Of a stretch of DNA of 64,000 nt, positions 16,749 through 23,463 are shown piece by piece. This stretch comes from Lentimicrobiaceae bacterium (GTDB lineage Bacteria; Bacteroidota; Bacteroidia; Bacteroidales; Lentimicrobiaceae): positions 92,131 through 156,130 of the forward strand of contig JACJXH010000010.1 in assembly GCA_020636745.1 (NCBI GenBank). The letters run 5' to 3'. The notes under the pieces were generated by a model. It was given only the letters and a program-made list of their open reading frames with translations. It searched no databases and was not told the origin of the DNA. The position numbers and the translations under genes are program-made. Every line of letters starts with the position of its first letter. Within the stretch, counting starts at the first letter, position 1.

Positions 16749-17819
16749 TTAAGCAAAAGGATAATCTGTATATCCTTTCTCACCGGGGGTATAGAATGTG
16801 CTGAAGTCAGGCTCCTGTAGTGGTAAATTATTTGCAAATCTATGGTCAAGATCCGGGTTTGAAAGATAATTGCGGCCAAACGCTGCTAATTCTGCTTTCC
16901 CTTCGGTGAGCAATGTTTCTGCTGCAGTTTTATCAAGCCCGCCGCTGCCAATTATAACACCTCCAAAGGCTTTTCTGATACCGGTTTTTACTGTTTCGGT
17001 GACGGGAGGAGCGCCCATAGAAGCATGATCTACAATGTGAACATAAGCAAGCTTGAGTTTGCCTAATTCACCAGCCAGATAAAGGTAAGTTTCTTCAACA
17101 TCATCGAAGACAATAGTTCCGTTAAACACACCGTATGGCGATAGCCGTATGGCTGTTCGGTCACTTCCAATGGCATCAGCAACTCTTCGGGCCGTTTCAA
17201 TGGCAAAACGGCTTCTGTTTGCAATCGATCCCCCATAATTGTCGTTGCGTTGGTTTGAAGCAGGATTAATAAATTGGTCGACTAAATATCCGTTAGCGCC
17301 ATGTATCTCTACGCCATCAAACCCGGCTTTTATGGCGTTTTTGGCAGCATCAGTAAACTCTTGTTGTGCTTGTTGTATGTCTGCCGTTGACATTGCTTTT
17401 GGCACAGGGTAAGGTTGCATTCCTTTTGAATCTGTCCACATCTGGTCTTGCAGTGCAATAGCTGATGGTGCCACAATGGTTGCTCCGGGCTCCATGTTTT
17501 CAGGATGTGAAACGCGACCTGTATGCATCAATTGGATAAAAATCTTGCTTCCGGCTGCGTGAACAGCGTCAGTTACTTTCTTCCAGCCTTCAATCTGAGC
17601 ATCATTGTATATTCCCGGAATACGCGGGTATCCCAGTCCGTTGGCTGAAGGCGCTGTCCCTTCGGTTATTATCAGTCCGGCCCCTGACCGTTGGCGATAA
17701 TATTCGGCCATTAATTGGTTAGGTATATTTCCGATGGCGCGTGAACGGGTCATAGGAGCCATCACCATCCGGTTTTTTAATGCAATTTTTCCAAGTTTAT
17801 ATGGTTCAAATAGTTTCAT
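16749..17819 (-). CDS. Old Yellow Enzyme family ene-reductase (NemA-like)
   Basis: The 356-residue protein is a full-length FMN-dependent (beta/alpha)8 barrel of the classical OYE/NemA class: opening LFEPYKLGKIALKNRMVMAPMTRSR without the class-III Cys, QLMHTGRVSHP near residues 96-106, the substrate-binding pair in EIHGANGYLVDQFINP (His-x-x-Asn), and the FMN phosphate site GGVIIGSGGLD. Such enzymes reduce activated double bonds, N-ethylmaleimide, nitro-esters or quinones using NAD(P)H, in the cytoplasm. It stands alone on the minus strand. It differs in class from the second OYE at 22231, so the two are not a recent duplication. Physiological substrate unknown. Confidence 0.9.
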   Translation of the reverse strand: MKLFEPYKLGKIALKNRMVMAPMTRSRAIGNIPNQLMAEYYRQRSGAGLIITEGTAPSANGLGYPRIPGIYNDAQIEGWKKVTDAVHAAGSKIFIQLMHTGRVSHPENMEPGATIVAPSAIALQDQMWTDSKGMQPYPVPKAMSTADIQQAQQEFTDAAKNAIKAGFDGVEIHGANGYLVDQFINPASNQRNDNYGGSIANRSRFAIETARRVADAIGSDRTAIRLSPYGVFNGTIVFDDVEETYLYLAGELGKLKLAYVHIVDHASMGAPPVTETVKTGIRKAFGGVIIGSGGLDKTAAETLLTEGKAELAAFGRNYLSNPDLDHRFANNLPLQEPDFSTFYTPGEKGYTDYPFA

Positions 17820-17922
17820 GGTTGTTTTGTTGAATTTAGAATTTATTCTTTACCATCTTAAACAGGATAAAATGAACTTTGTTTTTAACGCCATTGGTGT
17901 AATTGCCGTTTACGGATGCAAA

Positions 17923-17955
17923 AAAAGAGGGATGCGAATTTCGCATCCCTCTTTT
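17923..17955 (-). terminator. Strong intrinsic terminator
   Basis: A perfect 15-bp inverted repeat (17923-17937 and 17941-17955, loop ATT; core GAGGGATGCGA) lies 20 bases after the stop of the lipoprotein gene at 17976 and is followed on the minus strand by seven T. Confidence 0.92.
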
Positions 17956-17975
17956 AAAAGCTTTTATGTCCGATT

Positions 17976-18539
17976 TTAATTGGAGGCTTTCCATTTGTGG
18001 TAGGCATCGAGCAAACTCAACGAAGTTTCATCGGGGACAGTGACTGAAGTGGTTACATTCATTTTCTTACTACCTGCCGGCCAGAAAACCACCGGCATAA
18101 AATCATTTCCATAAGAACCATTGGAGCTGATATGGGTTTCTGAGTCATAAGCCGCACTAATGCACATCATGATTGGACTTTTCTTGTCATATTGATAAAG
18201 CCTTGCTGACGATAAATCGGCAAAATCCAGACTTACTTCACCGCAAAGCTGGTTATTGTCTTCGAAGAGCCTGGTTTTAATGTTGGTTGCTCCCGGATAA
18301 TCCTGAAGAATCTGATCTCCGTTGATATATTTATCGAGCAGTTCCTGAAAGTCGGCAGTGGTAACATCCTGCCCGTCATCCATTACCGATAGGATGTTGA
18401 TGTAGCGAATGGTCAACCTGCCAGAGTTTTCACCAGTCAGCTCAAAGTTGTACTCTTTTTTTTCTACTGTTAGACATGAAGACATCATGACAGCAAATAA
18501 AACAATTATAATCAAAAAGATGCTTTTCGAAGTTCTCAT
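17976..18539 (-). CDS. Conserved hypothetical lipoprotein
   Basis: The 187-residue protein has a lipoprotein signal peptide with the lipobox MSSC (lipidated Cys near residue 22) and a soluble periplasmic part without recognised motif. The mature protein has a beta-rich start (EYNFELTGENSGRLTIRYINI) and a central helix DFQELLDKYI. It has its own candidate promoter at 18565-18572 and its own strong terminator, so it is a single-gene unit, divergent from the YkoF-like gene. No homologous function comes to mind; envelope location is the only supported statement. Confidence 0.75.
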   Translation of the reverse strand: MRTSKSIFLIIIVLFAVMMSSCLTVEKKEYNFELTGENSGRLTIRYINILSVMDDGQDVTTADFQELLDKYINGDQILQDYPGATNIKTRLFEDNNQLCGEVSLDFADLSSARLYQYDKKSPIMMCISAAYDSETHISSNGSYGNDFMPVVFWPAGSKKMNVTTSVTVPDETSLSLLDAYHKWKASN

Positions 18540-18564
18540 ACACTACTGATGTTTTGTTGTGCTT

Positions 18565-18572
18565 CAAAGATA
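18565..18572 (-). promoter_or_regulatory. Candidate -7 element for the lipoprotein gene
   Basis: On the minus strand this reads TATCTTTG (TAnnTTTG), about 26 bases before the ATG at 18539. It is back to back with the + strand element at 18592-18599, forming a compact divergent promoter. Confidence 0.5.
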
Positions 18573-18591
18573 ATGCAATTATGAATACCTG

Positions 18592-18599
18592 TACCTTTG
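18592..18599 (+). promoter_or_regulatory. Candidate -7 element for the YkoF-like/pnuC/nadR genes
   Basis: TACCTTTG matches TAnnTTTG and lies 38 bases before the ATG at 18638, giving a leader of about 30 bases. A -33 element is not obvious. Confidence 0.5.
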
Positions 18600-18637
18600 C
18601 CTGAAATTTCTGTGAAAATCAAAATAAAATCAGCACA

Positions 18638-18883
18638 ATGAAAATCTCAGTTGAATTAAGTTATTATCCGTTAAACGAACAGTTTAAACCTGCAATCAAA
18701 GGTTTTATAGCTGCATTAAATACAAATACAAACCTGGTGGTTCGCACCAATACTATGGCTACGCAGGTTTTTGGCGAATTTGATGAGGTGATGGCAACCA
18801 TTCAAAGGTGTATGAAGGATGCTTTTGAACTGCCCCATTCAGTTTTTGTGATGAAGGTGATCAACGCCGACCTCAGGGATTAA
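18638..18883 (+). CDS. Small YkoF/MTH1187-like protein, possibly thiamine binding
   Basis: The 81-residue protein has the beta-alpha-beta-beta-alpha-beta pattern of the small ferredoxin-like YkoF/MTH1187 family (KISVELSYYPL at the start, a helix with KGFIAAL, a strand LVVRTNTMATQVFG, a helix with ATIQRCMKDAFE, and VFVMKVINADL at the end). Members bind thiamine or pyrimidine precursors, or have unknown roles, and are cytoplasmic. It lies 131 bases before pnuC and may share its promoter. The relation is from pattern and size, so the ligand is uncertain. Confidence 0.6.
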   Translation: MKISVELSYYPLNEQFKPAIKGFIAALNTNTNLVVRTNTMATQVFGEFDEVMATIQRCMKDAFELPHSVFVMKVINADLRD

Positions 18884-19014
18884 ATGATTTTTATGCGGCT
18901 GACAGTCATTCTGCCCATTTTTATTTCGCATTGAATATTGCCCGTTGTCTTGTTTGCTGAAAGCAGGTTACAAACCGGGGTTGTTACTTTTATTTGTTTA
19001 TTTATTACTTGTAT

Positions 19015-19653
19015 ATGTCTGATTTCTGGATCACTTTTCTGTCAAATTTAAGCGATACAACCTGGCTTGAAGCGCTGGCTGTAATTTTGGGAATTGCCAG
19101 TGTGTGGTATGCCCGCCGTGAACATATTCTGGTTTATCCAACCGGAATTGTAAGCGTTCTGGTATATGTTTACATTTGTTTCAATACCCGCCTTTACGCT
19201 GATGCCGGGATTAACTTATTCTATTTTTTTATGAGTGTGTATGGCTGGTACAACTGGACAAAAGTGGGTGCAACAAATGAAATCCTGAAAATTTCCGCCA
19301 ATACTTTGATTCAGCAATGGTTTGGCGTTGTTTTTACTTTTATTTCCTATTGGTCTATTCTGGGCTTAATATGGTTGTTTAACCGTAACGACACCGTGTA
19401 CATGCATTCATGGGTTCCATGGATTGATTCCTTTACAACTGCCGTTTTTCTGAATGCCATGTTGCTGATGGCCCGTAAAAAAATTGAAAACTGGACATAC
19501 TGGATTATTGGAAATGTAGTTTCCATACCGATGTATTTCATAAAAGGTTTGGTTTTTACAAGCTTTCAATATGTGGTTTTTCTGGTGCTTGCCATCATGG
19601 GTTTAATGGAGTGGCGCAAACGGCTGCTTGAACAAAAATCAATGTCATGTTAA
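19015..19653 (+). CDS. pnuC: PnuC-family transporter (nicotinamide riboside, possibly thiamine)
   Basis: The ATG at 19015 is chosen because it gives the usual short amphipathic PnuC N-terminus (MSDFWITFL); 212 residues result. Seven hydrophobic segments and the PnuC features ALAVILGIASVWYARREH, PTGIVSVLVY and SVYGWYNWTK (the W-x-x-W substrate region) are present. PnuC proteins carry nicotinamide riboside by facilitated diffusion; PnuT relatives carry thiamine. The next gene, overlapping by 7 bases, encodes a NadR-type nicotinamide riboside kinase that would trap the substrate by phosphorylation, favouring nicotinamide riboside. The YkoF-like neighbour leaves thiamine possible. Confidence 0.88.
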   Translation: MSDFWITFLSNLSDTTWLEALAVILGIASVWYARREHILVYPTGIVSVLVYVYICFNTRLYADAGINLFYFFMSVYGWYNWTKVGATNEILKISANTLIQQWFGVVFTFISYWSILGLIWLFNRNDTVYMHSWVPWIDSFTTAVFLNAMLLMARKKIENWTYWIIGNVVSIPMYFIKGLVFTSFQYVVFLVLAIMGLMEWRKRLLEQKSMSC

Positions 19654-20162
19654 AGCGTATTTCTGTTACGGGGCCTGAATCAACAGGTAAGTCATGGCTG
19701 GCAGCCGGCCTTGCTTCAGCTTTTAATGAGCCATGGGTGCCTGAATTTGCGCGCGAATTTCTGGTTAACATCAACCGTCCCTATACCTTTGACGATATTC
19801 TGTTCATTGCAAAAGCTCAGTTGGAGGATGAAAATAAACATGCTGCATTGGCCAAAGAATGGCTTTTTTGTGATACTGATTTTTTGGTGACCACCATCTG
19901 GTGCAAAGTGAAGTTTGGCAAAACTCATCCGTGGATAGACAAAATGGCTGATACACATCGCTACGATCATTATTTGCTCTGTAATACTGATCTTCCCTGG
20001 GAGGCTGACCCATTGCGCGAACATCCAGATTTTAGAGATGAACTTTTTAAAATGTATCAAGCTGAGCTGGAAAGCCGCCATTTTCCTTTTTCGATTATTT
20101 CCGGAAAAGGCCAGGACAGACTGAAAAATGCCCTGCAGTCACTTCAGTTATTGTCCTTTTGA
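19647..20162 (+). CDS. nadR: NadR-type nicotinamide riboside kinase
   Basis: The 171-residue protein corresponds only to the C-terminal kinase domain of NadR: Walker A GPESTGKS at residues 9-16, WVPEFAREFL near 31-40 (the family's YxPEYAR motif), and FCDTDFLVTTIW near 73-84. It should phosphorylate nicotinamide riboside to NMN in the cytoplasm. It lacks the NMN adenylyltransferase and repressor domains of enterobacterial NadR, so NMN must be adenylated by another enzyme. Its start overlaps the pnuC stop by 7 bases, strong evidence of coupled transport and trapping. Confidence 0.88.
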   Translation: MLKRISVTGPESTGKSWLAAGLASAFNEPWVPEFAREFLVNINRPYTFDDILFIAKAQLEDENKHAALAKEWLFCDTDFLVTTIWCKVKFGKTHPWIDKMADTHRYDHYLLCNTDLPWEADPLREHPDFRDELFKMYQAELESRHFPFSIISGKGQDRLKNALQSLQLLSF

Positions 20163-20185
20163 TTTTTGGATAAGCATTACAGGAC

Positions 20186-20209
20186 GTAAAACAGGTAGAC
20201 GTGTTTTGC
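20186..20209 (+). terminator. Terminator-like hairpin after nadR
   Basis: GTAAAACA and TGTTTTGC (one U-G pair) form an 8-bp stem with an 8-base loop about 25 bases after the nadR stop. There is no good T-run, so it may only be a weak terminator. Confidence 0.3.
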
Positions 20210-20424
20210 AGTTATAAACAAAGGTCTCCTTTTGACATAGAGTATTGTCAATGGCGTTTTTGTTCTCTGCGGCCTGTGTTTTGAGGAAAGAGGATGATTG
20301 ACAATAACAAAGTTATTTGATGGCCTGCCGCATTTTACCGGAAGGTTTTCATAAATTTGACCAGCTTATAACTGTAGCCATACTGCTTTTTTACTGAACA
20401 GTATAAACCTGAAAAAAATGATTT

Positions 20425-21594
20425 ATGTATAAACTCAGAATTAAATTGCTGGCATTCAATGGCGCAGCAGATGCTGTATATTTTAATGCTGCAAACAGGA
20501 TAGAGAAACTGATTTCGACTGATAAATATGAAGTGGTAGAAAAAGATCCGGATGTGCTTTTCTTTCTTTCCGGGGGCTCAGAGCAATTGGCGGTTAATCA
20601 TGTGGCACCCGGTCATTTTTATGTACTTGTCGGCTCGAAGCACGATAACTCTTATGCTTCAGCCACTGAGGTCAAGGCATATCTGAATCAAATGAACATA
20701 TTGTCCTTGCTGCTTGATGAAGAGGATTCCATGACATCTGCGTTACTTGATGATTTTTTTGCAGTTCGATTGGCTCTGAATAATCTGAAAGGGAAAAAGC
20801 TGGGGCTTATTGGGAAAGTTTCAGATTGGCTGATTTCATCTTCGGTGCCTGCCGGCTTGCTTGAAACCACTTTCGGTATTCAACTGGATGTCATTCCCTG
20901 GAGTGAGTTGAGCCATTTTTCTGAATATGAAGCGTCAGAAGCATTTCTAGCTTCTTTTCAGCATACTGAAGGATTTAATCTTTCTGATACCGCAAAAGTT
21001 TATGCATTACTGGCTGATATAGTTCAGAAATGGCAGCTTGATGCCATGACAGTTGAGTGTTTCCCATTGGTACGCAAAGATGGTGTTACAGCCTGTTTGC
21101 CCCTGGCAAAGTTTAATGATGAAGGGCTGCCGGCCGGTTGCGAAGGCGATTTGACAGCAATTGCCGGTATGATGCTTTGTAAAGAGTTAACCGGTATTGT
21201 CCCCTGGATTGCCAATGTCAATAAAATTAATGAGGAAGCATGCTTGTTTTCACATTGCACCATAGCGCTCGGATTGGTGAATGATTTTAAAATAAACACG
21301 CACTTCGAAACAGGGGAGGGTACGGCTATTGAAGGTGATTTTAAAGGAGATTTTGCCACAATTTTCCGCTTTGATCAGCATTTTCGTAAAGCATTTATTG
21401 CAACATCAAATATAATTGCCAGGCCTCAGTTGCCAACAGCTTGTCGCACACAGATTGAGGCAAAGCTTAGCGCAAATGACGTGAAAATACTCAAAGAAAA
21501 TCCGCTTGGCAACCATCATCTTATTTTTCCGGGTGATTGCAAGCGTCAGTTGCAGCTTTGTTGCACAGTACTGGGAATCGAAGTCCTGCAATAA
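20425..21594 (+). CDS. L-fucose isomerase-like protein, short form
   Basis: The 389-residue protein resembles the L-fucose/L-arabinose isomerase superfamily, mainly its central and C-terminal parts. Candidate metal ligands are Glu211 in MTVECFPLV, Glu240/Asp242 in AGCEGDLTA and a His in GNHHLIFPGD near residue 362; they correspond in order to the Glu, Asp and His ligands of FucI. FucI itself is about 590 residues, so the N-terminal substrate domain is reduced. It stands alone: no aldolase, kinase or sugar transporter is adjacent. It may isomerise an unidentified sugar, or have lost that role. Fold assignment is fairly good, activity uncertain. Confidence 0.7.
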   Translation: MYKLRIKLLAFNGAADAVYFNAANRIEKLISTDKYEVVEKDPDVLFFLSGGSEQLAVNHVAPGHFYVLVGSKHDNSYASATEVKAYLNQMNILSLLLDEEDSMTSALLDDFFAVRLALNNLKGKKLGLIGKVSDWLISSSVPAGLLETTFGIQLDVIPWSELSHFSEYEASEAFLASFQHTEGFNLSDTAKVYALLADIVQKWQLDAMTVECFPLVRKDGVTACLPLAKFNDEGLPAGCEGDLTAIAGMMLCKELTGIVPWIANVNKINEEACLFSHCTIALGLVNDFKINTHFETGEGTAIEGDFKGDFATIFRFDQHFRKAFIATSNIIARPQLPTACRTQIEAKLSANDVKILKENPLGNHHLIFPGDCKRQLQLCCTVLGIEVLQ

Positions 21595-21804
21595 TGTTCC
21601 GCCGTTAAACTGTTTCGGGACAGCGCATTTGAACTTAAGTTTAAGTGCCGCAATTCTTTTGCAGAAAACAGGCTCATGCCGATAATAAAATGTTGGGGCA
21701 GGCTTGAAACATTTTATTTCTGAAAGAGTTAATTAACTCACTGAAGAATTTTGTTTTTCTTGCTTCAGAAGTGGAAATTATTGGATTGTAACTGACTATA
21801 ATAT

Positions 21805-22188
21805 ATGCTTAACAAAATTCATCATATTGCCATTATTTGCACTGATTATGAGGTCTCCAAGCGGTTTTATACTGATATTCTCGGGCTGCAAATTGTAAAG
21901 GAGACCTATCGTAAAGAAAGGAAATCTTACAAATTGGATCTTGCGCTCAACGGGAATTATGTGATTGAGTTGTTTTCTTTTCCCGATCCGCCGCCAAGGG
22001 TATCGCGACCCGAAGCTGCCGGACTGCGGCATTTGGCATTTGAAGTTGATAATATCTATGATGTAATCAATCATCTGGCAACACACAATATTGTTACTGA
22101 ACCTGTCAGAACAGATGAAATTACTGGCAAACGGTTTACATTCACCGCTGATCCCGACGACCTGCCGATAGAATTTTACGAGAAATGA
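21805..22188 (+). CDS. gloA2: VOC-superfamily glyoxalase-like protein (GloA2/YaeR-like)
   Basis: The 127-residue protein is a single vicinal-oxygen-chelate domain of two beta-alpha-beta-beta-beta units. The four metal ligands of the glyoxalase I type appear kept: His7 (or His6), Glu55 in YVIELFSFP, His76 in GLRHLAFEV and Glu123 in LPIEFYE. The sequence SFPDPPPRVSRPEAAGLRHLAF is typical of the YaeR/GloA2 branch, whose substrate is not settled. The next gene, an OYE-type reductase, starts 43 bases downstream on the same strand, suggesting joint detoxification of reactive carbonyls. Symbol is a family label. Confidence 0.85.
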   Translation: MLNKIHHIAIICTDYEVSKRFYTDILGLQIVKETYRKERKSYKLDLALNGNYVIELFSFPDPPPRVSRPEAAGLRHLAFEVDNIYDVINHLATHNIVTEPVRTDEITGKRFTFTADPDDLPIEFYEK

Positions 22189-22230
22189 AACAAGGTTTTT
22201 TAAATCGTAACTTGTTAAAACATTAAAAAC

Positions 22231-23292
22231 ATGCCGAAACTTTTTTCACCGCTCAGGATAAAGGATGTAACTTTCAGAAACAGGATAGGCATTTCGCCCA
22301 TGTGCATGTATTCAGCCATTGATGGTTTTGCCAACGACTGGCATTTGGTTCACCTCGGAAGCCGTGCAACCGGCGGTGCTGCATTGATTATACAGGAGGC
22401 AACAGCCGTTTCACCTGAGGGGCGGATTTCTCCCGGAGATCTGGGGCTTTATCTTGATGAGCAGATTGAAATGTTGCAACGTATCAACAGCTTTATTCAT
22501 CAGCAAGGAGCTGTGGCCGGAGTCCAGCTCGCCCATGCCGGGCGCAAAGCCGGATGTGCCCGCTCGTGGGATGGTGGAAAACAACTGGCAAAAGAGGATG
22601 GAGGCTGGACTACGGTGGCTCCTTCTGCTCTGCCTTTTTTGCCTGACGACATGGCGCCTTTGGCTCTGGATGAAGCAGGAATACGAAAAGTGATTCTTGA
22701 TTTTAAAATGGCCGCTTCCCGTTCGCTTAAAGCAGGCTTCAAAGTGTTGGAGATTCATGCAGCCCACGGTTATCTCATTCATCAGTTTTTGTCGCCCCTG
22801 AGCAATGTGCGAACTGATAATTATGGTGGAAGCTTTGAAAACAGAATACGCCTGCTGCTCGAAGTTGTTGCTGCCATTCGCGAAGTGTGGCCTTCTCAAC
22901 TGCCATTATTTGTGCGCTTATCGGCTACCGATTGGGTTGATGGCGGATGGAGTGTGGATGAAACGGTTCAGTTATCCGGTATTCTTAAACAACAAGGTGT
23001 TGACCTGATTGATGCATCTTCAGGGGGAATGGTTGCCCATGCAAAAATTCCGCTAAGTCCTGGTTATCAGGTTCCTTTTGCTGAACGAATAAAGAATGAA
23101 ACAGGAATTTTGACAGGTGCTGTTGGCCTGATTACACAAGCCCGGCAAGCCGAAGAAATTCTGCAAATGAATCAGGCCGATTTAATACTTATTGGGCGGG
23201 AATCTCTCAGAAATCCGAATTTTGTTTTAAATGCTGCAAAAATACTGGGAGTTGATGTAGATTGGCCCCTGCCTTATCTGCGGGCAAAATAA
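22231..23292 (+). CDS. namA: NADPH dehydrogenase of the YqjM class (Old Yellow Enzyme)
   Basis: The 353-residue barrel shows class-III OYE (YqjM/NamA) marks: Cys25 and Tyr27 in SPMCMYSA, AHAGRKAG near residues 91-98, the His-x-x-His pair in EIHAAHGYLIHQFLSP, the SSGG segment and the FMN phosphate site with GRESLRNPNF. These FMN enzymes reduce alpha,beta-unsaturated carbonyls with NADPH. It follows the glyoxalase-like gene by 43 bases and is probably cotranscribed with it. It differs in the Cys and the His-x-x-His pair from the OYE at 16749. Substrate not known. Confidence 0.92.
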   Translation: MPKLFSPLRIKDVTFRNRIGISPMCMYSAIDGFANDWHLVHLGSRATGGAALIIQEATAVSPEGRISPGDLGLYLDEQIEMLQRINSFIHQQGAVAGVQLAHAGRKAGCARSWDGGKQLAKEDGGWTTVAPSALPFLPDDMAPLALDEAGIRKVILDFKMAASRSLKAGFKVLEIHAAHGYLIHQFLSPLSNVRTDNYGGSFENRIRLLLEVVAAIREVWPSQLPLFVRLSATDWVDGGWSVDETVQLSGILKQQGVDLIDASSGGMVAHAKIPLSPGYQVPFAERIKNETGILTGAVGLITQARQAEEILQMNQADLILIGRESLRNPNFVLNAAKILGVDVDWPLPYLRAK

Positions 23293-23463
23293 GGGCTGAA
23301 TTTCCGCCGGCTTTTGACAGCTTACGCTTAAACCCAGTGTGCAGTCAATAGGTTGCTGTTGCCATGATTTTTTGGGTTCTGGTGAATTTTATTTCATTTG
23401 CTTCATTTTGTTCAGGCATTCTTCATTCTTCAATCATTTTCATGACCTTTGCATACTGAGCAG

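Noticed and set aside
16749..23292. Two Old Yellow Enzymes as a local duplication
   Set aside because: They belong to different classes: one has His-x-x-Asn and no active-site Cys, the other has Cys25 and His-x-x-His.
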